Positions 43,666 to 55,105 are shown, counted from the stretch's first letter. The stretch: DNA of 64,000 bases from Inia geoffrensis (GCA_036417435.1 CM070899.1:144536237-144600236); one strand, 5' to 3'. A program made the numbers and translations. Notes: a model not told the origin generated them from the sequence alone.

Positions 43666-44499
43666 CTCCCTGGATTCAATTCCATAGGAAAGTACCTCCT
43701 GTGAATATGATCTTAGCGTTTCAGTACTGGGTGTCTGGGGGACTGAACATGTAGATTATTTCAGTAAATTTGGGGTCAGTGTATCTTATGGTCAGGGTCC
43801 TGACCCGAAGTCAGCTCATTGGGCAGAATTTCCTCTGCCACGAGTCATCAGCTACTTAGCACCATTACAGTTGAGTGGGTGGGACATTCCAGGGGATTTT
43901 CCCACCTCTGGGCTGGCTGTGCTCTCTTGTCAGTTTTATAAGAAGCAAGTGTTATAAGAAGACCCTCCTCAGAGCATCAGTTTGGGTCAAGCAGTAGGTG
44001 AGGCTGTGTTTCAGGCTAATGTGTAGACAGCCACCTCTTCAGGATGGCTAAAGTCTCTAGGCCAAGCTTGGGTGCCATTTCCATCTCACGGTGGAATGTT
44101 CTAAAATTTGTGCCACCTTATGGCGATTGAGGTCCACCAAGAGTCCAGGAGAAATCAGGACAGTTAAAGGCATGCTCGTTGCAGGAGGAGCCTACAGGAG
44201 GTGTAAAGGAAGTAAACACACCTCAAGTGTGCCCAAGGTCACCGACCAAGTGCAGTAGCAGCCGCTCCAAAGCAAGCAGGTCATTCACCAGAGGTGGATT
44301 TTCTGCAGCAGAAATCACTAAGGAGGGGCTGCTAATAGGGAAGAGGAAAGTGGGCTCTTCTGAGTCTGGGAAAAATTTGCAAGATGGTGTACACTTCGTG
44401 GCTGAAAGCTGGGAGACTAAAAGAAAGGCACCAGATTGCAGTCTGAGAATAAAGTCATAGATTTAAACATTTGTATTATTTTTAAAAATACTAAGTAAA
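43666..44499. other. unannotated stretch
   Basis: No gene or repeat recognised. Confidence 0.4.
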
Positions 44500-45205
44500 C
44501 ATTCAACTTGAGAATTTTTAAGCCCAAGGACAGTAAATGAGAAGGCATGATAAAGATAAAGTAGAACGCAAAGAAATTAACCACTAGTAGAAATGATCAG
44601 TAATTCCAAGAATAGGTTCTACAGACTTGCATTTGGGTAGAAAAACCTCCGAAAATCCTAACACCAAAAACAGAGAGAGAGATCACAGAAAATATATAGG
44701 AATGAAAAACAAGACATAAGAACAGATACGCAGGGGGTTTTCTTGACTATAAGAGAATAAGGTGGTACAACTTCATGCTAGTATATTTCAAAGTCTCAAT
44801 GAAATGGATCATTTTCTGGGAAAACACAAATTACTAAATTTGCCTCCAAGAGAAGTGAAAAAAATTTTGCAATCGCCAGCCAGCATGGAAGGAAGCAAAC
44901 AAGTTTCAAAAAATTCCCTCCCCAAAAAAGGCTTTAGGGTCAGACTGTTGTCACAGCATGTTCTTTCAAATGTTCATGGAACAGATAATTCTCACATTAT
45001 GTAAACTGTTCCAAAGTACAGAAAAAGAAGGAATACTCTCTAATTTATTTTACAAATCTAGCACAGCGTTAAGAATAAAACCTAAAAAAGGATATAGCAG
45101 AAAAGTGAATAAATTCATTTCAGTAATAAATAAAGATACAAAGCTTCTAATGAAATCCTAATTCGATATTAGCACGCTGAATTCAACAGCACAACAAAAG
45201 ACAAT
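44500..45205 (+). mobile_element. old L1/HAL1 fragment (ORF2 RT-region side)
   Basis: 'atgaaatggatcattttctg', 'gcctccaagagaagtgaaaa', 'ctctaatttattttacaaat' and 'acgctgaattcaacagcaca' follow, with large losses, the ORF2 stretch before and into the reverse transcriptase. Many stops. Confidence 0.6.
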
Positions 45206-46339
45206 GACAGTTTCTGGAGAGACACGCAGGTTCCACACACTCCTGCCATGTGCCCCAGTAAGGATGCCTATGCTTCCTGGGGGCCAAATGATACCTGCAC
45301 GGGGGCGGCGGGGGGTGGTGCCTTACCCAGAAAGGCAGCCCACTGAGCTAGAATCACCCACCCCACCGCCCAGCAAGAGGACAGAGCTGAGTTTGCAGGT
45401 GACTTGACAGGGGATACAAAGAACCTTGTCTCCTGCATCTGGGAACAGTGCCAGGGGGAGCTCCACAGTTTCCCCCAAATAACTCCTCTACGTTCTCCAC
45501 AAGATAACCAACATTCTCGTGCCTGCCACAGAGGGAGCGCCAACAGACAGGTAGAATGGGAGGTCAGGGCAGTCCAGGTAAATAAAGGAAAAAGTCACTT
45601 TGCTCTCCCTGCTCTCCATCCCAGGGCACTTGAAAGGGAGGGGAGGAGAAACACAAGACCCAGAGGTCCCGGCTTGCGCCTGTGCAGAGGGGGGCAAGGA
45701 GACAAGATTTATACCGAATCTGAGATCCAAGAGTTAAACCGGGCTGCATTTAATCACTCGGAGGAACCCGAGTGCCCCAGAACCCGCAGGGGCGGCAATC
45801 CAGAGAGAGTCTGGCTGAAAGAAGTGCCCAACAAACTGGCTATATTTGTCTTCTTTTCATGGTCTGTGTTTTCCTAATTTTCTACAGCAAGCATATATCA
45901 CTTTTATAAACGGAAAAAAAATTTAAGGTTGAAAATGACACTGTGGATTGTGTGGAAAGGAGAAGTTTGCCATTTAGGGAAAGTTTCAAGGAGACTCTGT
46001 GATATTGGACCTTGAGAAGATTTAGAGGAGGTTTATCATCACACATCTAAAGAGGTAGCCTTTGTAACAGTCAACTTCATAGAAATATAAACTATAAATA
46101 ATAATAATAATACCTGACGAAAAGGTAGGCTTACTCTGGGATCTTGCAGGTGCCACAGAGCAAAGGTCACTGATTTCCAACCTCAGGGAGACAGATCTCA
46201 GTTCCAAGTGAGGAAAACCTTTCTATGCACTAGGGCAGCCCAACAAGGATCAGGCTCCAAGTTAGAGAGTTACAACTTGATTTCCCCATCAGGCAGGGGG
46301 TAGGGTAATGTGCAGGCTTCTTGACAGGCAGAGACACCC
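45206..46339. other. unannotated, contains a 157-codon open frame
   Basis: The longest non-repeat frame in the window lies at 45404-45877 (+): basic, no domain, signal peptide or membrane segment that I can see, no recognised homologue, start context not special. Most likely chance. An AAT repeat lies at 46095-46111. Confidence 0.35.
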
Positions 46340-46728
46340 TGCCCAGCCTCAGCACCCCCATCATTCCTCCAGCTGCCACCGACATTCCCAGTCCTCCATC
46401 AAGTCCATGCCCTTGCTTGGGCCCAGGGCCCCCTCACCTTGCTCCCTGCGTCACCTCTCAAGAATGCCTTCAGTTTTCCTGAATGTCTCCTTACCCATCC
46501 AAGTCACATTTTGCTGTTCCCTCCCTGTCCTCTCCTAGTGACCTGGGCACAACTCCCTAGTGACTCCCTCGCCGCCCACATGACATTTTCTCACCATTGG
46601 CTGCCACTAGGCTGTGAGTCCGTGGGAGTAGAACCTCTGACCTCTCAACTCTGCATCTCTAGGACCATGTCTGGCACACAGCAAGCGCTCAGCAAGCGCT
46701 GGCTGGCTGGCTGAATAAAGCAACCTCA
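46340..46728 (+). mobile_element. L2 LINE 3' end
   Basis: 'taggctgtgagtccgtggga', 'ctgcatctctaggaccatgt', 'ctggcacacagcaagcgctc' and 'ggctggctgaataaa' are the L2 3' terminus. The part before about 46500 is less certain. Confidence 0.75.
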
Positions 46729-46734
46729 TCGTCC

Positions 46735-47140
46735 ATCATAGACGCATTTGTTTTTTAATCCACGGAAGGAACGGTATCCTGAAGCCAAAGTGACTGTGTT
46801 TGGTGGCACTGAAAACCCTGCTCACTCACGATCCCTCCTGTAACTCTCTAAAGCAAACTCCATGCCCTATAAATCAATCAAGGTGGACATGATTATTGTG
46901 CACTTTGGTTAATTGCAAACCCCATCATTTCCCATTAAAAGAATGGCATTTTACATAACGTTGAAACGAGCCACGGGTTTTGAAAGTGCATGTAATGCGG
47001 TTTCCTGATGGGCAAAGGAACCTCAGGGAAATATTTATTGTGCTCACCGATGACATTCTAGCTATTGTCCGTGTTCCTTTTTATGACATCATAAAGATTA
47101 CTTTTTACTGTCAGGCTGGCTGACATCTTCATCAAATCCC
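46735..47140. promoter_or_regulatory. candidate conserved non-coding block
   Basis: Repeat-free stretch between two L2 pieces with clustered homeobox/PBX-like (ataaatcaatcaa), HNF1/POU-like (ggttaattgcaaac) and CRE-like (atgacatcataaag) words. No open frame. Enhancer function is inference from texture alone. Confidence 0.3.
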
Positions 47141-47174
47141 CTAATGTGCACATTCACCACGGATCATTTGTGCC

Positions 47175-47248
47175 AATGAGTAACATTCAGCAACATTCAA
47201 CAAAGGTTTATTGAGTGCCTGATATGAGCTGGGCCCTGAGTAATGGGA
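47175..47248 (-). mobile_element. L2 LINE 3' terminus, antisense
   Basis: 'cattcaacaaaggtttattg' and 'agtgcctgatatgagctggg' are the complement of the L2 3' end. Confidence 0.65.
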
Positions 47249-47639
47249 TTTGTCTCCAAAGCTTTCAAATCTGCTAAAAATATTCTCCATTTCACAAGCA
47301 GTCAGGACAAAAAATAGTTTGCTCTGGTCTCCTCTCTGGGGCCCACTGGGTGAAAATACACCTAGAGCTGCCCAGAGAAACAAAACCTCCCTTCAAGGAC
47401 CGTCCAGATCTCCTGAAATGTTGTGTCCAGCTGGCTCTGGAGAACCTGCCCGTTAAATTCTGCGCACAAGCTCTGTCTCCAAGCAGCTGAGCTTTGGGGC
47501 ACGCTGCAATCCCTCAACCCTGGGAACTTGCCTGGTTGCCTCCCAGAGACAGACTGCCACCAATCCTCATCTGTCCCTAGGTCCAAATTCAAAGGCACCT
47601 TCAAAGCAGGGAAAACAACACAGTTCATGAGTACCTCAG
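47249..47639. other. unannotated stretch
   Basis: No gene or repeat recognised. Confidence 0.4.
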
Positions 47640-47745
47640 AGGGTCCGTTTCATCTGCTAATGGGGTAGTACCGACTTACCTCCCAGGAATGTTATGAAAG
47701 TCAAAGATAAACTACCTAGCTTAGTGCAAGGCATCAAGTAGATGC
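47640..47745 (+). mobile_element. MIR 3' half
   Basis: 'gtttcatctgctaatggggt', 'ggaatgttatgaaagtcaaa' and 'cttagtgcaaggcatcaagt' match the MIR 3' half. Confidence 0.6.
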
Positions 47746-48029
47746 CCAAAAAAGGCTCTTCTCTTTGCCTTTCTTCCAGCCATGCAATGGGCAGATAAGA
47801 CCTCACTCTCCCCGCATGTCAGGCTACCACACCGAAGTGGCAGAGAGATGGAGAAAAGAAGACAGACAGGGGAGAAGTGTATCAGAAGGAGAATCAATTG
47901 GCCTCAGTGATAAGCCAAGGATGGGAAGTGGGGGAAAGAGAAGGGTTGATGCTGGTGCCAAGGCTTTGGTCGGGTGACCTTGTGGATGGTGACACCAGGG
48001 ACCCCAGCCTGGGGAGGGTCTTCCTTGCT

Positions 48030-48200
48030 TTGACAGCTCTCTGCTCTGACTTTGGCTATAATCTCTGTCCCATCTCACATCCTTCTTCATTCACCAAAGT
48101 CTGTCCTCCTTATAGTCACAGTGTTTCCTCCTCCAGGAAGCCTTCCTTACCATCAAAGGGGGAAGGAACCCTCTCTCCTTTAGTGTCATGTTGGTTCTCA
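48030..48200 (+). mobile_element. L2 LINE fragment
   Basis: 'gtttcctcctccaggaagcc' followed by 'ttccttac' is a clear L2 3' landmark. Confidence 0.6.
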
Positions 48201-48612
48201 GCGTTCCATCAGCATGGATTCTGATCCCTGTCCATTGGGTAGGGGTGGTATGTCTGGGTGTCTGGGACAAGCAGGCGGAAGACAGATGGGGCCGAACACA
48301 CTGTGAATGAACAAACCGTACCCATCAGCCCACTGGCAGGAAACAGAATCTACCTCAGGTGGTTCGAATGGAGAGGCTCTACTTAAGGCAGAGTTTCAGA
48401 GGGGTGACAGGGGTGAAAGAGCCAACAAAGGAGGCTGAAGCACTCAGAGGCCAATGCCAGGGAAGCAGTTGCCCACCCTGGGGGGAGAGGGGGGACAGTG
48501 ATGTTAGCAGAAAAGAACAGATGGGGGAGAGATGCTAGGGCAGGAGGAGGGTGGAGAAAATGGTCCTTGCCTCTCCCCCTCCTCTCATCCCCAGCCCATG
48601 CCTCCTACTGGC
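48201..48612. other. unannotated stretch
   Basis: A G-run at 48480-48495. No gene recognised. Confidence 0.4.
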
Positions 48613-49008
48613 TGCTATTAAGGGCTGAGCTATGCCTTCCAAAATTCCTATACTGAAGTCCAAACACCCAGCACATCACAATATAAGTGTATTTGAAGAT
48701 AGGGCCTTTATAGAGGTAATTAAGGTAAAATGGAGTCGTTAGGATGGGCTCTCATCCAATATGACTGGTGTGTTTATAAGAAGTGGAGATTCGAACACAG
48801 ACACACAGATGGGGGCTTGGGAGTAGATCATGTGAAGACACAAGAAGGAGAAGATGGTCTCAGCTGGTCAAGGAGAGGCCTCAGGAGAAACCAACCTGGC
48901 CAACACCTTGATCTCAGACTCTCCTGCCTCCAGAACCATGAGGAAAGAATTTGTGTCATCTAAACCAGATGGTGGTATGTGTTCCGGGTACCTGAACAAG
49001 CTAATACA
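48613..49008 (+). mobile_element. MaLR LTR (MLT1A-like)
   Basis: Starts TGCTATTAAGGGCTGAGC and ends CAAGCTAATACA. 'gatagggcctttatagaggt', 'atccaatatgactggtgtgt' and 'atcatgtgaagacacaagaa' match the family at 7.65 kb, here in sense. Expected 5-bp duplication not seen. Confidence 0.9.
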
Positions 49009-49509
49009 GCCACAAAGCTGGGAGTCAGCGTGCAAAGCAACGTGGCCATTTGGTCCTTAGGGGTGAGCCTCCTGGAGCCCAGAGCAGAGCAGAGAAGGGC
49101 AGGGCACAAAGGGGGCTTGGGCAGGGGTCAAAGGAAGAATAATCTACAATGAATCATCAGTTCATACTCAGTGTTGAGTGCACAGCTGAGAGGAGTTGAG
49201 TTCTGTGCTCAGAACTCAACATGAGCCTGGAAAGTTGGAGCTGAGTCAGAGTAAAATGACTTTCCCCCCCTCCCAAGAGTCAGGTGGCTCCCTTGGGGAG
49301 AAGGGAGGCCCAGGGCAGTGAGAGCCCGGGGAGAAGGGAACACAGATTACAGTGCCCCACAAGCTCCCCACAAGGGGCAACAGGCAGGCTGGTTTACCCT
49401 GCACGCCTAGAACGCCAACAGGCACAGCGGATCTGGCCCACGGGCCCTTGATCTGGTTCCGTGCAGACTGCAAATAACCAGGACGGAGGCGCTGACATCC
49501 TCATTATGT
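49009..49509. other. unannotated stretch
   Basis: No gene or repeat recognised. Confidence 0.4.
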
Positions 49510-49660
49510 TCCGAGGGCCAGATTGTGCACTGCATTTCACATGTGTGATCTCATGAACTTATCCCAAGATTTCATGATCCCAAGATTTCTAAGCAAATAC
49601 TGAGTTCTAATTTGCAGGTAAAGAGACTGAAGCTCCAGACAGGGCCTTTCTGGTACGTGC
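49510..49660 (-). mobile_element. MIR fragment
   Basis: 'catgtgtgatctcatgaact' and 'tttgcaggtaaagagactga' match a diverged antisense MIR. Confidence 0.5.
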
Positions 49661-49685
49661 CAGGAGGGAATCTTGACTATGTTCT

Positions 49686-50200
49686 ATAGCACTGGATCCC
49701 AAACTAGTGAAGCTAAACGTCACGTGAGGGTTTCCTGGTGGAAGTGGCAATGGTTAAGAATCCGCCTGCCAATGCAGCGGACACGGGTTCGAGTCCTGGT
49801 CCGGGAAGATCGCACATGTCGTGGAGCAAGTCTGTGGGCCACAACTACTGAGCCTGCGATCTAGAGCCCACAAGCCACAACTACTGAAGCCCACGCACCT
49901 AGAACCCATGCTCCACAACAAGATAAGCCACCGCCATGAGAAGCCCGCGTACCACAACGAAGAGTAGCCCACACTCACCGCAACTAGAGAAAGCCCACGC
50001 ACAGAAACAAAGACCCAACACAGCCAAAAATCAATAAATTAAATAAATAAAATTTTTTAAAAATTACCTGAAGAGTGCATTGAACATGCAGATGCCTGGG
50101 CCCCAGGACAGGAATTCTGATTCCGTGCATGTGCGGCAGGACCCCATAATGTGCATTTTAAACAAGAGCCCTGGGAGGCAGGTGGTCACTTTGATTACAC
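49686..50200 (+). mobile_element. MER5A-like hAT fossil split by SINE
   Basis: 'tagcactggatcccaaacta' before the SINE, then 'ttacctgaagagtgcattga', 'gcagatgcctgggccccagg', 'attctgattccgtgcatgtg' and 'gggaggcaggtggtcacttt' after it, give a MER5A with an insertion near its 5' end. Confidence 0.8.
49726..50061 (+). mobile_element. CHR-1-type SINE
   Basis: 'gtttcctggtggaagtggca', box B 'gggttcgagtcctgg', repeated gccacaactactga modules, 'acaacgaagagtagcccaca', 'caaagacccaacacagcc' and an A-rich tail. Flanks gtcacgtga and attacctga are a degraded duplication. Confidence 0.92.
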
Positions 50201-50899
50201 TGACAGGGCAGGAGGAGGTATCTCAGGGCTAGAGCAGGGTCTGACACCACTGGACTTGTTAGTACATCCAGGACGCTGGACATCATGTGATGGATGTGCT
50301 GTGGCCACGGAGCAGGCAGAGCAACCACAAGTGAAGTTAAACAGAGCAACGCCTGTGATGATTAGAGGAGCAGAGAATGCGAGGGGCGGAAGGCAGGATT
50401 GCCACACATGGATGTGTCAACCAGATGTGGGAGTGAGGCAGTGGCCTGACGTGATGGCTTGGTGGTTGGCAGCACCAATTACCAAGGCAGCAAGCACAAG
50501 GGAGGGTGAAGGCTGGGGTGGGAGCGCAAGTGGTGTGTCTGGAGGCGGAGGCTGGGCAGAGCTCTGAGCTGGGACCTGATCGTGGAGGCATCAAGGCATG
50601 GATGTCGGTGACCAGGAAGCGGAGGGGACCATCTAGGGAAAGTACGTATAAGCAGGAAGGAAAGAAGTTGCCATATGGTACTAAGTAGAATGGCCAGAGG
50701 GAGCACAAAAAAAAAAAACAAAGGACGGACAGACCAACACTGTCACATGCTCCTGAAAGGACAAGTGACTTAAGGAAGGTCAGAGCAGAGTGGACATTCC
50801 CCACAACTCTCGGAAGACTGTTGGCTCCAGCGGGCCTGACAGCAGTGAGTTAAAGTGGGACTGGCCATAATAGCAGTGCTGAGATGGGGAAAAGTGGGG
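50201..50899. other. unannotated stretch
   Basis: Open frames on both strands (138 codons plus, 155 codons minus) overlap each other and have no recognisable domain. An A-run lies at 50707-50718. Confidence 0.4.
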
Positions 50900-51184
50900 A
50901 CCCAGGTGCACATCCATAGGGGATGTGTTAATAAATTACACAGTGGAGGGATTTGTACATCAATGGAACAACTTGTAGAAGTTAAAAATAGTGACTAGGT
51001 CTGTATGTGCTGGTATAGAAAGAGCTCAAAGATGTATTAAGTGAAAAAAAAAATTGCAGGACAAATATGTGTAATATATAGATATGATCCAAATGTGTCT
51101 GATATATATATAGAGAGAGAGAGAAAGAGAAATAGGAGAGGTGCACCAGTATACATTTAGCCACACACTGAAAGATCAAGAATG

Positions 51185-51185
<1 letters not shown>
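50900..51185 (+). mobile_element. degenerate L1/HAL1 3' fragment
   Basis: 'gtgttaataaattacacagt', 'ggtatagaaagagctcaaag' and 'gatgtattaagtgaaaaaaa' follow the 3' end of old L1/HAL1 copies. Confidence 0.6.

Positions 51186-51244
<59 letters not shown>
51186..51244. repeat. (TA)n microsatellite
   Basis: About 29 pure AT units, the longest perfect dinucleotide array in the window. Confidence 0.98.
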
Positions 51245-51246
<2 letters not shown>

Positions 51247-52772
51247 TCAGCTAAAAGAGGTCAAATCCAAGTATCACCATGTAGAATGAACTTCTGGGAT
51301 CCAAAAATAAATCTCAAAGTCTATAAAAATTAACTGTAACTACTTTTTTACTATTAATCTAATAACCAAATAGTAAGAGATAGGCAGTGTACAGAGATAG
51401 GCAGTGTACATTATAGGTAAATAATTATTCATACACACACACACACTAAAGCTATTAGGAGGCCAGTTAATTTTTGTCTAGTTCTACCAGAATGGAATAC
51501 TGTTGATGGCGAAGTTGACACAGGTTGTGACACAGTCTCTTCTTTCTAATATATGGTAAACATCCACAGAGAACTTGCATCTTCTCATCTGCCATTGAGG
51601 AGACTGGGTTGTTATTCCTTCCTTGCCCACCCTTTGCCATGTGACTTTGCAGACCCTCCCTCTAGAGCCCCACCCCAGCTGACTGAGCCCACCCATGTGA
51701 CCTGCTTTGGCCAATGGCATGTCAGCAGACTTAACAGGCACAGAGGCTCTATATGTGCTTGTGTGCTTTGGGTTGGCCTGGAGGCTGCTACTACTTGCGT
51801 GAGAACTTGCCCTGCGTAGCCACTAGTCCCAGAATCATGGAGACATGGAGCAGACCTGAGCCCAATCTGAAATCTAGGGTCTAGCAGGGCCCAGCCAAGC
51901 CTGCAGTCAACTAATAATACAGCAATATACTAAACAATTTGAAAAAGACTAGAATTACAATATGAGTTAATTTCTATTTTCTTTCCTTATATTATTATTT
52001 AAATGGTTATTAACTTTTGTAGGTTCAAAGATAATATATTTATATCCTAGACTTTCTTTTAATATTTGAATTAACTGTTGATCTATTTTCCTATTCAATT
52101 ATTTGAAAGTTCCTAATAATTGTGTTGCACATAAAGTGAATAGCATTGACAATCCTCAACAACTGCAACAATTTGTCCTGCAATAATAAATACACATTGA
52201 CATATTTAGTAACAGTTCATTACATGAAACACATAAGAGATTTTCATTTCAGATCCCACTCAAATCCCTACCTAATGTTTGAAGTGACTATTTTGGTATC
52301 AGCCGCAAATCTCAGTGCCATGCTTTTTTCATAAGGTGGACATTATTCCTCTGATTAGATGTGATGATGGACTTTTATGAGCACACACTCATTGATCACA
52401 GACAAGTTCAAGAATGCGGGGACTTATATTGAGAGAGGCATGAGGCTAAGGCCAAGGCAGAGCCAGTAGCAGATTTGGGGCCAGTTACTGAGGAAAAATG
52501 TGAATTCAAGTGCCACCTCAATAAGTATGCATGTGTGGACACAAGTGCATATACAAACACATACACACCACTGGGGAGGGGACTGAGATAGGGAAGGGGT
52601 TTACCCTGTTTACTTACATGCTCCAGTTTTATTTTAAAAGGATTATAAGAATGTAGCCACATATTTCATGTATAATAAGAAGAGTAAAAAGGAGCTAAAG
52701 GGGGTAGATTATTCTTTCTAGGAATTGCTGAAGAGCAGAAGAGTGGGAGACAGGGAAAGAGAGGATTGTTTT
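51245..52772. other. unannotated, old repeat pieces likely
   Basis: About 51590-51890 ('ttgccatgtgactttgcaga', 'ctttggccaatggcatgtca') looks like a widespread mammalian repeat I cannot name. 52500-52700 resembles an L1M 3' UTR. The rest is AT-rich with no gene. Confidence 0.3.
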
Positions 52773-52917
52773 TTCAGCTTTATTGAGGTATAATTGACCA
52801 AGAATATTGGGAGATATTTAGAGAATACAGAATGATGATTTGATATACAAATATATTGTGAGAGGATTCTCCCATTAAATTAACACACTTATCACCTCAC
52901 ATATTTACCTTTATTTT

Positions 52918-53158
52918 TTCTTTTTTTAAATTGAAGCATAGTTGATTTACAATGTTGTGTTAGTTTCAGGTATTCAGCAAAGTGATTCAATTATATAAAC
53001 TTTTTTTCAGATTCTTTTCCTTTGTAGGTTATTACAAAATATTGAGTGTATTTCCCTGTGCTATACAGTAGGTTCTTGTTGGGTATCTATTTTATACATA
53101 GTAGTGTGTATCTGTTAATCCAAAACTCCTAATTTATCCCTCCCCTCCCTTTCCAAAG
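52918..53158 (-). mobile_element. L1 3' UTR, antisense part of a twin-primed copy
   Basis: 'gaagcatagttgatttacaa', 'tccctgtgctatacagtagg', 'tccaaaactcctaatttatc', then an abrupt switch of strand at about 53158. Confidence 0.9.
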
Positions 53159-53376
53159 GAAACCGTAAACAAAACAAAAAGACAACCTACAGAATGGGAG
53201 AAAATATTTGCAAATAATGTGACCCACAAGGGATTAATCTCCAAAATATACAAACAGCTCATACAGCTCAATATGAAAAAAACAAACTACCCAATAAAAA
53301 ATGGGCCGAAGATCTAAATAAATATTTCTCCAAAGAAGACGTAAAGATGGCCAAACGGCACACAAAAAGATGGGGT
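53159..53376 (+). mobile_element. L1 ORF2 segment, inverted part of the same copy
   Basis: 'agacaacctacagaatggga', 'ccaaaatatacaaacagctc' and 'gggccgaagatctaaataaa' are plus-strand ORF2 sequence joined directly to the antisense 3' UTR. This is the arrangement left by twin priming. The frame is short and interrupted. Confidence 0.9.
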
Positions 53377-53532
53377 TTTTTTCTTTTTTTGGTGAGAACA
53401 TGTAAGTTCTACTCTCTCAGCAAATTTCAATTACACAATACACTGTTATCAACTACAGTGTTCTCTCTCATGAGAGAGGTTGCCTCAGAATGAAAGTTTG
53501 GGCAAACCCCTTGACATTTCTGCTGACTTTTT

Positions 53533-53716
53533 TTTTTTGGCTGTACGTGGGCCTCTCACTGTTGGGGCCTCTCCCGTTGCGGAGCGCAGGCTCAGCGGCC
53601 ATGGCTCACGCGCCCAGCCGCTCCGCGGCATGTGGGATCTTCACGGCCCGGGGCACGAACCCGTGTCCCCTGCATCGGAAGGCGGACTCTCAACCACTGC
53701 ACCACCAGGGAAGCCC
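53533..53716 (-). mobile_element. CHR-2-type SINE with internal deletion
   Basis: 'ctgtacgtgggcctctcact', 'cccagccgctccgcggcatg', ending 'accaccagggaagccc'. About 15 bp between gagc and gcaggctcagcgg are missing relative to the other copies. Perfect duplication tctgctgactttt at 53519-53531 and 53717-53729. Confidence 0.97.
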
Positions 53717-53729
53717 TCTGCTGACTTTT

Positions 53730-54399
53730 AATAGAGGATTGTCCTCACATACAAAATCACAATCACAGCCTCGTTTTAGAAATGTAAATGTCCAGTCCCC
53801 AATAATGATAATAACTCCGAACTTTTAAGAGCAGGCTGGCTGCTCGTGGGTGGGGAAGGGAGGATGTGACACTATTTTTCTCTTTCTCTTGTCCAGTGTT
53901 TCTGCCTTTCCTCCAGGTCATAACTCCTGAGTGACCCGCCAGGGCAAGGCCCGTTAGGGGAGAAGGACCCAGACCTGTTCATCCCTGTCGTTGTCCAACT
54001 GCCGTCAGTCCTGCACTCTTCACCCACTGGGTCAGGACCCAGACCTCATTGCTCTGTGTCCTCAAACCTAGGAGACAGTGGACTCTCCAAAGGTCCCTGT
54101 AAGGCCTGCCCTCTTCTGATGAGGCTTTAGAAAGGGGAGCTCCACCCTCCCGTACCCCTTCCCAGCCCACCTCCACAGCCCTCTCCAAGGACACCCACTT
54201 CACAGCCCTTGCCCACGGAATCTCTCCGCCCTCCTACCTCCTCAGGGAGGTCCTGAGGGGCTTGGGGCTCTGGGATCATTCCCAGATGACTGACAGAGCA
54301 GCTCTCTTAATTGTGGAGCATCCGTGGCAGCCAAAGTCTCTGCAGAAACGTCCACCGTAACCTCCTGTTGACCACACCCCATCCAGGACCCTTGGTGAC
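53730..54399. other. unannotated stretch
   Basis: No gene or repeat recognised. Confidence 0.4.
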
Positions 54400-55092
54400 T
54401 TTAGTAACAATGCCCCCTCCCTTTACTCCTTTACTCTTTCTGTTTGATGACTTTAATTTACGTGGCTCCCCCTTCCTGACCATCTCTGAGCTCCAGGAGA
54501 CCCTTCCTTCCTACCTATTGAAGGTCTGGCCCCATTACCTCTCAACCTGTGACTTGTCTCTGCTTCCAGATCTCATTCCCCACCTCGGGTTCCTCCTCCA
54601 GCCACCAGCCGATCCATCCTCTACCAGCCAATCCTACTTCTTGGCTTCAAGACCTTCAGTGCCCACCCGACTGTCTAAGAAATAAAGTGTCTAAGAAATA
54701 AAGTCCAGACTTCTAAGTGCTTCACAGACTGGCCTTGGCCCCTTCCTTACACAGCCCTTTAGGTCCCAGGCACAGGAACCCACCTCTCTACCTGGAGTAT
54801 GCTTCCTGGGACCTCTGTGACTCTGTACTGCTCTTCCCTAAGCCCGGATGCCCTTCCCGATCCCTGTTCCTTCCCGCTTGCCCCACCTTGAATGTCAAGC
54901 ACTTTGCAAATCTTCCAGTTGTCAGGCAGGCTCCCAGGACAATTTTTGCATCCCTCTGTCATCATCACTATCTCACCATGCTACAGTGTGTTAACACGCC
55001 CATCTCCCCCTCTGAACTGTGGAGGGCCCAGGGCTGTGTCCTCTCTACACTCCCAAGACCTCACCCAGTGCCTGGTGGTAAAGGCATTTTAA
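54400..55092 (+). mobile_element. L2 LINE 3' region
   Basis: 'aagaaataaagtccagactt', 'ttcacagactggccttggcc', 'ttgaatgtcaagcactttgc', 'ctctgaactgtggagggccc' and 'cccagtgcctggtggtaaag' follow the L2 3' end over about 400 bp. The part before 54650 is less clear. A tandem gtctaagaaataaa pair lies at 54675-54705. The 164-codon frame through it is not a gene. Confidence 0.78.
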
Positions 55093-55105
55093 ACAGATGT
55101 ACCAG

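Larger units (their letters stand above)
52773..53515 (-). mobile_element. L1M-type 3' UTR, split by a younger L1
   Basis: 'cagctttattgaggtataat', 'gatgatttgatatacaaata', 'cacttatcacctcacatatt' before the insertion, then 'ggtgagaacatgtaagttct' and 'tcaattacacaatacactgt' after it, are one antisense L1M 3' UTR. Confidence 0.82.
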
